Source: Alphaproteobacteria bacterium
Lineage (GTDB): Bacteria; Pseudomonadota; Alphaproteobacteria; Rhizobiales; Xanthobacteraceae
Direction of reading: 5' to 3'
Length of the DNA: 64,000 nucleotides
Assembly (NCBI GenBank): GCA_037200445.1
Contig: JBBCGH010000001.1
Location: 744,001-808,000 of the forward strand
Positions 50,929 through 60,868 of the stretch are shown one piece after another. How positions within the stretch are numbered: the first letter of the stretch is position 1; each line of letters begins with the position of its first letter. The notes below the pieces were generated by a model. That model searched no databases and was not told the origin of the DNA. It was given only the letters and a program-made list of their open reading frames with translations. The position numbers were made by a program, and so were the translations under genes.

Positions 50929-52130
50929 ATCACGTTCCGTTTTCGGAGGTCCGCGAGTGCCGCGGCATCGAGGCCGAGCCCGCCCAGGATAGCGTCATTG
51001 TGCTCGCCGAGCGCGGGCGCAGCGGTGCGGATTTCGCCGGGCGTGCCGGAGAGGCGCGGCACCACATGATGCATCGGCACCGAGCCCATTTCGGGGTCGG
51101 GCAGTTCGGTGACGATCTCGCGTGCTTTCACGTGCGGGTCGGCGATGAACTGGTCGATGTCGTAGACCGGCGCGGCGGTCACCTCCGCCTGCTCGAAAAC
51201 GCTGAGATTGTCGGCGAGCGTCCGCGCCTTGATGAACTCCGCAACCGGCCGCTCCGCCTCGTCGATGTTCTTCACGCGGTCGGTATTGGTGCGAAAGCGC
51301 GGGTCGGTAATCATGTCGGCGCGGCCGATCGCGCGATAAAGCCGCTCCGCCATCGACTGGATCGAGGCCGAAATGGCGATGAAGCGGCCGTCGCTCGTCT
51401 CGTACACGTTACGCGGTGCGGTGTTGTTGGAGCGGCTGCCGACGCGCTTCTCGATCCTCTGCGTCAGTTTGTAGAGGGCGGCCTCGGGCCCGAGGATCGA
51501 GAAGATCGGGTCGAGCAGCGGCAAGTCTATCACCTGGCCGGTGCCGCCTTGCTGCTCGATCTCGCGCAGCGCCACCAGCACGGCGTTCGCCCCATAGAGT
51601 CCCGCGATCATGTCGGCGAGCGCGAGCGGCGGCAGCACCGGCGGGCGGTCGGCAAAGCCATTCTTCGCCGCAAAGGTCGACATGCCTTCGACAAGGCTGC
51701 CGAACCCTGGCTTGTCGCGATAGGGCCCGTCCTGCCCCCAGCCGGAGACGCGCACGATGATGAGGTGCGGATTGAGCGAGAGCAGCGCCTTCGGTCCGAT
51801 GCCCATCTCTTCGAGCGTGCCGGGCCGGAAGTTCTCGATGAACACGTGTGCGGTCGCGACGAGCTTGCGCAGCAGGTCCATTCCTTCCGGCGTTCGCAGG
51901 TTCAAGGTCACGCTCTTCTTGTTGCGCGCATAAACCTTCCAGTGGACGCTGATGCCGTTGGTGCGCCAGTCGCGCAGCGGATCGCCCTTGCGCGGGTCCT
52001 CGATCTTGATCACCTCGGCGCCGAAGTCGGCGAGCTGCAGGCTCACCATGTTGCCGGCGACGAGCCGCGACAGGTCGAGCACGCGGATGCCATCGAGCGG
52101 GCAGGAAGCTTCGGGGCGGAAGGGGCGCAT
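50925..52130 (-). CDS. CaiB/BaiF family CoA-transferase
   Basis: 401 residues, family length, with LDGIRVLDLSRLVAGNMVSLQLAD, IENFRPGTLEEMG and ASIQSMAERLYRAIG. At the place where the first CaiB-like protein of this window has its nucleophilic Asp, the sequence reads PGFGSLVEG, with Gly instead. It may still work, since other family members share this form, or it may be a racemase-like variant. It is the first gene of the operon with the CitE-like lyase: activation to CoA ester, then cleavage. A G/C-rich repeat lies just upstream (52153-52265). Confidence 0.88.
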   Translation of the reverse strand: MRPFRPEASCPLDGIRVLDLSRLVAGNMVSLQLADFGAEVIKIEDPRKGDPLRDWRTNGISVHWKVYARNKKSVTLNLRTPEGMDLLRKLVATAHVFIENFRPGTLEEMGIGPKALLSLNPHLIIVRVSGWGQDGPYRDKPGFGSLVEGMSTFAAKNGFADRPPVLPPLALADMIAGLYGANAVLVALREIEQQGGTGQVIDLPLLDPIFSILGPEAALYKLTQRIEKRVGSRSNNTAPRNVYETSDGRFIAISASIQSMAERLYRAIGRADMITDPRFRTNTDRVKNIDEAERPVAEFIKARTLADNLSVFEQAEVTAAPVYDIDQFIADPHVKAREIVTELPDPEMGSVPMHHVVPRLSGTPGEIRTAAPALGEHNDAILGGLGLDAAALADLRKRNVI

Positions 52131-52152
52131 GGACTCTCAACGCGCTCGGTGT

Positions 52153-52265
52153 GCTCCCTCCCCCTGAAGGGGGAGGGTCGGGGTGGGGGTCTGCAGCGGC
52201 TTCGCCGCCCGATCCCCACCCGGATTGCTTCGCAATCCGATCCCGGGTCAAGCCCGGCACCGACG
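52153..52265. repeat. Dispersed C/G-rich palindrome upstream of the CaiB-like gene
   Basis: CCCTCCCCCT-GA-AGGGGGAGGG forms a perfect 10-bp hairpin near 52156-52178; GTCGGGGTGGGG and CCCCACCCG continue the pattern, and CCCGGGTCAAGCCCGG near its end is a further small palindrome. It is a partial, diverged copy of the family at 21267 and 42564. Confidence 0.7.
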
Positions 52266-52301
52266 ATGGCAGCTATGTGCGCGGCGCGAACCGGCGCAAA
52301 T

Positions 52302-53834
52302 TCAGTTTGTGCCGCCGCTGTCAGGAACAAGCATTCGGATGGTGCCATCCTGTCTCGACGTGATGAGCAGCTCGCCGTCGCGGGTCTGGCTGATGAAGAG
52401 ATCGGCGCGGGTGATCTTGGCGCCCATTTTCCGATCGATGAGCTCCTGCAGCGATACATTCACCCGGTTGCCGCCGGCGTCCCGCTCGTAGAGTTGCACT
52501 TCCTCGATCGGCGCCACGGTGCGGGGAATCCCGTCGTCGGCCTTCTTCATCGCGGCAAGGTCCGCCGCAAAGATGCGGCCGCGCTGAATGTCGCCAAAGA
52601 CATACTTGCCGCGCAGCGCGGCGATCCGGCCGTGATACGCGAACCCGGCGGTTATCGCCGCCCCTTCGTCGTGGTCGTAGATCGCGACCGGATAGGTGAA
52701 GCCGTCCTTTATGCGGCCGTCCAGGATGTCCTCGGGCAGTGGATAGAGCTCGCGCAGCGCGCCGAGCTCGCCCGGCGCCCCACCACGCCAGCGGCCATTT
52801 TCCCAATGACCCTCGCGTGCCATCCAGCCGTAGTTCCCGCCGTTGCGGACGATATTGATCTCCTCGATCTGGTTCATGCCGATGTCGTTGGCGAACATGG
52901 TCCCGTCGGTGTCCCATGACAGCCGGTGGGCGTTGCGGAATCCATAGGCGTAGATTTCGCCCAGCACCGGCGGGCCCAGTGCGGCAAACTTGTTCGCCAC
53001 CGGAATCGTGTAATCGCCCAGCCCCTTCCGCCCGCCGGTGACGGATGGACTGCGCGGATCGACGCGCAGGATGGCCGTGATAACCGAGTCGAGACGCTGT
53101 GTCTGCGCGGGATTGCTCTGATGCGGTCCGCCGCCGTTGCTGAAGCCATGATCGCTGCCGCTGATGTAGAGCAGGCCATAGTCCTCGCTCCCGGGCCTGG
53201 CGGTCGGGTTGAATTCGACCGCGCTCAGGGGATGCGTCAGGTTGGCGACAATGTGGGCCGTGCGCAGCAGCTCGCGCCGGGTGCCCGCAAACACGTCGGC
53301 GGCGGGGTTCGTCGCGCGCCACTCCGTGACGATGTTGTGGTAGGTCACGTCCTTCAACCCGTACCCCGGAGGGATGAAGTTGGGCGTCGCCGGGTTGTCC
53401 GGGCCGTGCTCCGCATGCACGGTATAGAACAGGCCGTTCTGCGCGAACTCCGGATGGAAGACGAATGCAATGAAGCCGCTCGAGAGCCGGTTGTAGACCG
53501 CGCGCGGAAACGCCTCCGCCACATTCGCGTACACCTGCGGCTGGTCCTTGGAATCGACGAGATACAGGAAACCGCGCGAGTCGTTGGCGAAGCGACGTCC
53601 GTCGGGCAGGTCCCGTACGTAGTTTACCCGCGCCCAGCCGGCCGGTTTCACGTCCTGATCGGCCGGCCGCAGCCCGCGGGTATCCGGCAGTCGCGCCAGA
53701 TCTTTGACCTCGACCGCAATTCCGCCCTTCACAATGGGTTGGGGAATCGGGTTGCTCGTGATCGGCGTATCGGCGGCGTAAATCGTTTGCGCTGCGAGAA
53801 GCGAGATGATGCCGATTCCCATGAGAGTTCGCAC
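52302..53834 (-). CDS. PQQ-dependent sugar (glucose/sorbosone-type) dehydrogenase, secreted
   Basis: 510 residues. After a Sec signal (to about YAAD, residue 21), a six-bladed beta-propeller of the soluble glucose/sorbosone dehydrogenase type: LPDGRRFANDSRGFLYLVD, ISGSDHGFSNGG, GFRNAHRLSWDTDGTMFANDIG and EEINIVRNGGNYGWM. PQQ and Ca ligands in the last two are expected. It oxidises an aldose or alcohol in the periplasm. GTG at 53834 has CGGAGG about 6-7 bp upstream; the in-frame sequence to 53897 is rejected. No PQQ biosynthesis genes are nearby. Confidence 0.85.
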   Translation of the reverse strand: MRTLMGIGIISLLAAQTIYAADTPITSNPIPQPIVKGGIAVEVKDLARLPDTRGLRPADQDVKPAGWARVNYVRDLPDGRRFANDSRGFLYLVDSKDQPQVYANVAEAFPRAVYNRLSSGFIAFVFHPEFAQNGLFYTVHAEHGPDNPATPNFIPPGYGLKDVTYHNIVTEWRATNPAADVFAGTRRELLRTAHIVANLTHPLSAVEFNPTARPGSEDYGLLYISGSDHGFSNGGGPHQSNPAQTQRLDSVITAILRVDPRSPSVTGGRKGLGDYTIPVANKFAALGPPVLGEIYAYGFRNAHRLSWDTDGTMFANDIGMNQIEEINIVRNGGNYGWMAREGHWENGRWRGGAPGELGALRELYPLPEDILDGRIKDGFTYPVAIYDHDEGAAITAGFAYHGRIAALRGKYVFGDIQRGRIFAADLAAMKKADDGIPRTVAPIEEVQLYERDAGGNRVNVSLQELIDRKMGAKITRADLFISQTRDGELLITSRQDGTIRMLVPDSGGTN

Positions 53835-53946
53835 GAGCGACCTCCGTCGTTGTGATGGAATAAGAAAATCCAGACCGCCTTGCAACCGCCGCGACAATAT
53901 CGGCGGGCCGATAGGGGGTCAATTGCGCGGCGTTTGCTGAAACGGA

Positions 53947-54916
53947 CTACCGCAAATGACACGCCACGAACTGCCCCGGTTTCACCTCGCGCAGGGCAGG
54001 GTCCTCCACCTTGCAGCGGTCGAACGCATAGGGGCAGCGCGTGTGGAAATGGCAGCCGGGCGGCGGCTTCACGGGGCTCGGCACGTCGCCCTGCAGCACG
54101 ATCTTTTTGCGCTTGATCGCTGGGTCCGGCACCGGCACGGCGGCGAGCAGCGACTCGGTGTAGGGATGCAGGGGCGCGGTGAACAGCGTCTTTTTGTCCG
54201 TGTATTCGACGATGCGGCCGAGATACATCACGGCGATGTGGTGCGAGATGTGCTCGACCACCGCGAGATTGTGCGAGATGAACAGGTAGGTGAGGCCGAA
54301 CTCGTCCTGCAGGTCCATCACGAGATTGAGGATCTGCGCCTGGATCGACACGTCGAGCGCCGAAACCGGCTCGTCCCCGATGATCAGGCTCGGCTCGAGC
54401 GCGAGCGCGCGCGCAATGCCGATGCGCTGGCGCTGCCCACCGGAAAACTGGTGCGGATAGTTGTCGACGTGCTCGGCGCGCAGCCCGACGCGCTTGAAGA
54501 TATCGGCCACGCGCGCGCGGCGATCCTTCGCGTTGCTGCCGACGCCATGCACGCGCAACGGCTCGCCGACGATGTTGCCGGCCGTCATGCGCGGATCGAG
54601 CGAGGAGAACGGGTCCTGGAAGATGATCTGCATCTGCCGGCGGTAGGGGCGCAGCTCGGTCTTCGAGAGATTTGTGATGTCGGTGCCGTTGATCTTGATG
54701 CTGCCCGCTGTCGGCTCGATCAGGCGCAAGATGGTGCGGCCGACCGTCGACTTGCCGCAGCCGGACTCGCCGACCAGAGCGAGCGTCTCGCCGGCGCGGA
54801 TCGACAGTGTGACGCCATCGACCGCGTAGACGTAACCCGCGGTTCGGCGCAGCAAGCCCTTTTTGATCGGGAAGTGCTTCTTGAGGTTCGTGACCTCCAG
54901 CACGGGCGGGCGCGCG

Positions 54917-54924
<8 letters not shown>
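53947..54924 (-). CDS. Oligo/dipeptide ABC transporter ATP-binding protein (DppF/OppF type)
   Basis: 325 residues. GESGCGKS Walker A, FSGGQRQR signature and [12 protein letters not shown] Walker B, followed by the C-terminal zinc-like Cys cluster typical of Opp/Dpp ATPases ([14 protein letters not shown]). It overlaps the DppD-type gene by 8 bp. ATG at 54924 is chosen; in-frame sequence to 55026 is within the neighbouring gene. It is the last gene of the transporter operon (57995-59587 to here). Confidence 0.92.
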
Positions 54925-55956
<1,032 letters not shown>

Positions 55957-55957
<1 letters not shown>

Positions 55958-56838
55958 CAGTCGCGCTGGCGCGGGTCGAGGATGTCGCGCAGCGCATCGC
56001 CCAAAAGATTCGTGCCGAACACCGCGAGCGAGATCGCGGCGCCGGGAAAAATGACCAGCCACGGCGCAACGCGCACATATTCGGCAGCCGATTCAGAGAG
56101 CATCCGTCCCCACGAGGGATGCGGCTCCGGCACGCCGAGGCCAAGGAACGAGAGCGCCGCCTCGACCAGGATGGTGGAGCCGATCTGCGCGGTCGCAAGC
56201 ACGATCAGCGGCGCCAGCGTGTTCGGCAGCACGTGGCGGACCGCGATCGCGAACTCGCTCATGCCGACCGCGCGCGAGGCTTCGATGAACGGCATCTCGC
56301 GCAGCATCAGCGTGTTGGAGCGGATCACGCGCGAGACGGTCGGGATGAGCGGGATGGAGATCGCGATAATGGTGTTTTCGAGCGAAGGCCCGAGCGCGGC
56401 GGTCATCACCAGCGCCATCACGAGCAGCGGCAGCGACTGCATCATGTCCATGATGCGCTGCACGATCAGGTCATACCAGCCGCCGAAATAGCCGGACGTC
56501 AATCCGATGGTGACGCCGAACAGAGCGCCGAGCCCGGTCGAGCCGACGCCGACCGCGAGCGAGATGCGCGCGCCATAGACGATCCGGCTCCACATGTCGC
56601 GCCCCATGAAGTCGGCGCCGAGCGGGTGCGCGCCGCCGGGCGCGGCAAGCGACACGCGCGGATTGGTCAGCGTCGGATCGAACTGCGTGATCCAGGGCGC
56701 GAAGATCGCCATCAGCACGAAGAGCGTGACGATCACGGCACCCGCGGCGCCGAGTGGATAGCGCCGCACGTAGAAGCGTGCGGCCGCGAGCCGGCTCTCG
56801 CGGCGCGGTCCTGCTTCGATGGTTTCAATCGTGGCCAT
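55957..56838 (-). CDS. Oligo/dipeptide ABC permease (DppC/OppC type)
   Basis: 293 residues with about six membrane segments. The OppC-type N-terminal tail with [25 protein letters not shown] and the EAA loop [21 protein letters not shown] split into short pieces are visible. It is followed by the DppD-type gene with overlap and preceded by a small dispersed palindrome that separates it from the first permease. Confidence 0.92.
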
Positions 56839-56849
56839 TATTGACCCTT

Positions 56850-56898
56850 GCGCATGATCTTATCCGAAAACCGGTGTCCACTTTTCGGGATCATGCGC
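56850..56898. repeat. Dispersed palindrome, GCGCATGATC / GATCATGCGC family (copy 2)
   Basis: Outer arms GCGCATGATC (56850-56859) and GATCATGCGC (56889-56898), core CCGAAAA ... TTTTCGG. It is a shorter relative of 8049-8122. It lies between two permease genes on their transcript; its last base is the first base of the upstream permease stop triplet. Confidence 0.85.
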
Positions 56899-57845
56899 TA
56901 CTTTTCGTACGCAATGCGCGGATCGAGCGCGAGGTAAGCCATGTCGATCAGGAAGTTGATCGACACCACGCAGACCGCGATGAACATCACGAGGTTCTGC
57001 ACGATCGGGTAATCGCGCGAGCGGATCGCCTCGACCAGGAAGCGCGCGACGCCCGGGATGTTGAACACGGTCTCGGTCACGATCAGCCCGCCGACCAGGA
57101 ACGCCGCCTCGATGCCCACGATGGTGACGATCGGCAGCACCGCGTTGCGCAAGGCGTGCACGAAATTGACCTTGGCGTAAGACGCGCCCTTGGCGCGCGC
57201 GGTGCGGATGTAGTCCTGGCGCAGCACTTCCAGCATCGAGGAGCGCGTGAGCCGCATCATCAGCGCGGAGGAGCGGAAGCCGACCGCGGCCGCCGGAATG
57301 GCGAACAGGAGAAGCTCGTTCCACCAGGTTTTCGGCGGTTCGGTATAGATCGGAATCCAGCCGAAATAGCGCACGCAGACCATCAGGATGAGGAGCCCAA
57401 GCCAGAACGATGGCAGCGACAGTCCGCTCAACGAGATGACGCGCAGCACGTAGTCGAGCGAGGTGTTCTGCTTGACCGCCGAGATCACGCCGAGCGGGAT
57501 GCCGAACAGCACCGCAAAGCCGAGCGCCATGCCGGCGAGCTTGGCGCTGATCGGCAGGCGCGGCGCCAGTTCCTGCACGGTCGGTTTCTCGGAAATGTAG
57601 GAATAGCCGAGGTCGCCGTGCAGCAAGCCGCTGATCCACTGGACGTACTGGATGTAGATCGGCTGATCGAGTCCGAGTTCCCTCTCGAGTTGCGCCTTCT
57701 CGGCCGGATTGATCATGCCGGCAGCGGAAAACAGGATGTCGGCGATGTTGCCGGGCACGACGCGCAGCAGCGTGAAGATCACGATCGAGATGCCGAACAG
57801 CGTCAGGAGCATCAGGAGAAAGCGCCGGATCAGATAGGCAGCCAA
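56898..57845 (-). CDS. Oligo/dipeptide ABC permease (DppB/OppB type)
   Basis: 315 residues with about six membrane segments, N-terminal YLIRRFLLMLLTLFGISIVIF, the LGLDQPIYIQYVQWI segment, and the EAA-type YIRTARAKGASYAKVNFVHALRN loop. It pairs with the DppC-type permease to form the channel. The stop codon touches a dispersed palindrome. Confidence 0.92.
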   Translation of the reverse strand: MAAYLIRRFLLMLLTLFGISIVIFTLLRVVPGNIADILFSAAGMINPAEKAQLERELGLDQPIYIQYVQWISGLLHGDLGYSYISEKPTVQELAPRLPISAKLAGMALGFAVLFGIPLGVISAVKQNTSLDYVLRVISLSGLSLPSFWLGLLILMVCVRYFGWIPIYTEPPKTWWNELLLFAIPAAAVGFRSSALMMRLTRSSMLEVLRQDYIRTARAKGASYAKVNFVHALRNAVLPIVTIVGIEAAFLVGGLIVTETVFNIPGVARFLVEAIRSRDYPIVQNLVMFIAVCVVSINFLIDMAYLALDPRIAYEK

Positions 57846-57866
57846 GGTGTGCTCCTATACAGCGCT

Positions 57867-57984
57867 CGTCATTCCGGCCGAGCGAAGGGAGAGTCGGGAC
57901 CCACGAAACACAAACCTGCGACGAGAGCGAAGAGCCTGCGTTTCATGGATCCCGGATAGCCGCTTTGCGGCTTCCGGGATGACA
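57867..57984. repeat. Dispersed palindrome CGTCATTCCGG ... CCGGGATGACA (long form)
   Basis: Outer arms CGTCATTCCGG and CCGGGATGACAG, inner GTCGGGACCCA against a matching GGATCCCGG. Same family as 16400 and 49101. It lies between the binding-protein and first permease genes of the Dpp-type operon. Confidence 0.8.
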
Positions 57985-57994
57985 GCCAGCGCTG

Positions 57995-59587
57995 TCACTT
58001 ATCCATCCACACGTCCTCGTAGCGGTATCCGTTGTAGGACGAGTTGGTCATGACGGTGACGTTCTTCACGTAGGGTGCCCAGCAGGTACCCTGGTCGGCG
58101 TGATAGAGGATCGGGCGCGCGACGTCCTCCTGCAGTTTCTTGTCGATCTCCCAGGCGAGCTTCTTGCGCTTCGCCGGATCGGTCTCCTGCGATTGCTTGT
58201 CGAACTGCGCCTGCAAATCCTTGTTGCAGTAGTTGGTGTAGTTGCGCTCCGAGCCGCAGCCGAAGTTCTCGTAGAAGGTCTGGTCCGGATCGTCGATGCC
58301 GGCGCCGGTGAGGTTCAATCCCACCGAATAGTCCTTGCGCGCCACCTTCGCGAACCAGATGCCGCTCTCGACCACGTCCAGCTCGCCGTCGATGTAGATG
58401 TCTTTCAGCTGATCGATCAGGATCACGGCCGGATCGCGATAGACCGCGAGATTGCGCGTCGAGACCTTGAGCGCGAGAAGCTTGTTCGGTCCGTAGCCGG
58501 CCTTTTCCATCAGTTTGCGCGCTTCCTCGCGGCTTTTCTTCACGTCGCCATAGCCGATGACGTTCTTGAGTTCCTCCGCCGGCAGGCCCCAGACGCCGTC
58601 CGGCGGCGGCAGCAACGCGCCGCCGATGACCGACTTGCCTTCGAACATGATGTCGAGGAACGCCTTGCGGTCGAGCGAGAGCGCCAGCGCCCGGCGCACG
58701 TTCTCGTCGTTGAACGGCGCCGCCTCGCGGTTCATGATCAGGTTGGTCGCGACATTGGTCTGCGCCAGAACGCAGGTCGCGTCCGGTTTCTGCGCCTTCA
58801 CGTCCTTCAGCAGCGGGATCGAGACTTCGGTCGGGAAGGTGATGTCGAACTTGCCGGCGACGAAGCCGAGGATCGCGGTCGAGCGGTTCGGGATGATCGT
58901 GTATTCGATCCCGTCGAGATAGGGCAGGCCCTTCTTCCAGTAGTCGGGGTTCTTTACGAGCTTGATCGACTCGTTTTGCTTCAGCTCGACGAACTTGAAC
59001 GGCCCGGTGCCGATCGGATTGGTGCGCATCTGCGCCGGCGAGACATGGCAGGCATAGATCGGTGTGTAGCCCGACGCGAGCATCGCCAGGATCGCGGGCT
59101 GCGGGCGCTTGAGGTGGAACGTCGCCTGCGTCGGATTGTCGGCGGTGACGTCCTCGACATTGAAGTACCAGTCCTTGCGCGGGTTCTTGCGGAATTTGTT
59201 CTGCGACTTGCCCATCAGCATGTCGAAGGTGCACTTCACGTCGGCGCTCGTGAACGGCTTGCCGTCATGCCACTTCACGCCTTCGCGCAGCTTGAAGGTC
59301 AGCGCCTTCTTGTCCTCGCTCCATTGCCAGCTGGTCGCGAGCTCCGGCGTCAGATTGTCGACGCTGTTCTGTGCCTTGTGCTGATCGTAGATCACGAGAT
59401 TGTTGAAAATCGGCATCGAGGAGACGTTGACCGAATAGGTCGCCTCCTCGTGGATCGACATGCTGGGCGGATTTTCGCGGTGGTACATCCGCAGGATGCC
59501 GCCGGATTTCGGCTGCTGCGCGTACGTTGCGGACGTGGTGGCAAGCGCCAACGCGGCGACCGCCAGACCGATGAGCCTGGTGTTCAT
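57995..59587 (-). CDS. Oligo/dipeptide-type ABC substrate-binding protein
   Basis: 530 residues with a Sec signal (to about TYAQ, residue 24). The SBP_bac_5 pattern is clear: LRMYHRENPPSMSIHEEATY, GVKWHDGKPFTSADVKCTFD and LALSLDRKAFLDIMFEGKSVIGGALLPP. Several features point to a broader substrate than peptides; the family also carries nickel, opines and sugars. It is first in a five-gene operon (binding protein, two permeases, two ATPases). Two dispersed palindromes interrupt the operon. Confidence 0.9.
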   Translation of the reverse strand: MNTRLIGLAVAALALATTSATYAQQPKSGGILRMYHRENPPSMSIHEEATYSVNVSSMPIFNNLVIYDQHKAQNSVDNLTPELATSWQWSEDKKALTFKLREGVKWHDGKPFTSADVKCTFDMLMGKSQNKFRKNPRKDWYFNVEDVTADNPTQATFHLKRPQPAILAMLASGYTPIYACHVSPAQMRTNPIGTGPFKFVELKQNESIKLVKNPDYWKKGLPYLDGIEYTIIPNRSTAILGFVAGKFDITFPTEVSIPLLKDVKAQKPDATCVLAQTNVATNLIMNREAAPFNDENVRRALALSLDRKAFLDIMFEGKSVIGGALLPPPDGVWGLPAEELKNVIGYGDVKKSREEARKLMEKAGYGPNKLLALKVSTRNLAVYRDPAVILIDQLKDIYIDGELDVVESGIWFAKVARKDYSVGLNLTGAGIDDPDQTFYENFGCGSERNYTNYCNKDLQAQFDKQSQETDPAKRKKLAWEIDKKLQEDVARPILYHADQGTCWAPYVKNVTVMTNSSYNGYRYEDVWMDK

Positions 59588-59815
59588 AATCTCCCTCCCA
59601 GTGCGCGCGGGTCGGGTCGCCCAACCGTCCCGCTGTTGTTCTTGGGCGGGTGCACGCTAATGGTTGGGATGAACGCGGGCAACCCGGACGAAGGGTTGAG
59701 GGGTGCGGCCTAAGTGCGCCCCGGATGGCCGGAATATCAGCCTTTCGTGACAGCGGCTTGCCAAGGCCGGCGCTTTCCGCCCACCATTGGGTCAACGAAG
59801 CAGACAGGAAGCGCC

Positions 59816-60859
59816 GTGAGCGAGAGTTCGATCGTTGCCGAGACCGCGGCGCGCATCTTTGCCGATCTGGCCGACCCGCAGGAGATCAACCGGGCCAAGG
59901 ACGGCGCCTGGAAGGCGCCGCTCTGGCGGGCGCTCGCGGAGGCCGGTCTCACGCTTGCCTGGGTACCTGAGGAACAGGGCGGCTCCGGCGCGGAACTTGC
60001 CGACGGGTTCGCGGTGCTGGGCGTCGCCGGGCGCTACGCCGCGGCCGTGCCGCTTGCCGAAACGCTGCTGGCCGGGTGGCTCCTGTCGCGCGCCGGATTG
60101 AAAGCGCCGGAGGGCGCGATATCGGTCGCACCGGCGCGGCCCTCTGACAAGATTACGCTGAATGCCGACGGCACCTTGGGCGGGCAGGCGCGGGGCGTGC
60201 CGTTCGCCAAGGAGACAAAGCACCTCGCGGTGCTGGCGGGATCATCGGTGGCGCTGGTCGAGACCAGCGCATGCCGGCTGAGCGACGGCGTCAACCTCGC
60301 AGGCGAGCCGCAGAACACCGTCATGTTCGACAAGGTGAAGCCGCTCGCGGTTGCGCGCGCCGATGTCGATCAGACCGCACTGATGCTGATGGGATGCGTG
60401 GTGCGCAGCGTGCAGACGGCGGGCGCGCTGCAGGCGGTGCTCGATTTCACGGTGCGCTATTCCAACGAGCGCGTCGCCTTCGAGCGGCCGATCGCGAAAT
60501 TCCAGGCGGTGCAGCACAATCTGGCGCGGCTCGCCGGCGAAGTCTCCGCCGCCATGACCGCGGCGCATTCGGCGGCGGACGCGATTTCACGCGGCGGCGT
60601 CTTCGACGATGCGATTTTCCTCGAAGCGACCGCCGCGAAAATCCGCTCTGCCGAAGCCGCCGAGGCCGGCGCCGCCATCGCGCACCAGGTGCACGGCGCG
60701 ATCGGCTTCACCAATGAGCACATCCTCCATCGCTACACGCTGCGCATGCTTGCCTGGCGCGACGACTTCGGCAACGAGAGCTACTGGGCGGTCGAACTCG
60801 GCAACAAGATCGCCAAGGGCGGCGCGGACGAATTCTGGCCGCTGGTCGCGGCTCGCTAG
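59816..60859 (+). CDS. Acyl-CoA dehydrogenase-like protein (probable non-base-bearing partner)
   Basis: 347 residues, somewhat short for the family. The N-terminal half has EEQGGSGAELADGFAVLG; the C-terminal half has YSNERVAFERPIAKFQAVQHNLARL, the FAD-adenine contact typical of the family. No clear catalytic Glu motif is visible at the C-terminus, which ends FWPLVAAR. It directly precedes a second dehydrogenase (9-bp gap). In heteromeric alpha2beta2 acyl-CoA dehydrogenases known from steroid degradation, one partner lacks the base, so these two may form one enzyme. GTG at 59816 has AGGAA 6 bp upstream. Confidence 0.82.
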   Translation: MSESSIVAETAARIFADLADPQEINRAKDGAWKAPLWRALAEAGLTLAWVPEEQGGSGAELADGFAVLGVAGRYAAAVPLAETLLAGWLLSRAGLKAPEGAISVAPARPSDKITLNADGTLGGQARGVPFAKETKHLAVLAGSSVALVETSACRLSDGVNLAGEPQNTVMFDKVKPLAVARADVDQTALMLMGCVVRSVQTAGALQAVLDFTVRYSNERVAFERPIAKFQAVQHNLARLAGEVSAAMTAAHSAADAISRGGVFDDAIFLEATAAKIRSAEAAEAGAAIAHQVHGAIGFTNEHILHRYTLRMLAWRDDFGNESYWAVELGNKIAKGGADEFWPLVAAR

Positions 60860-60868
60860 AGGTACCGC

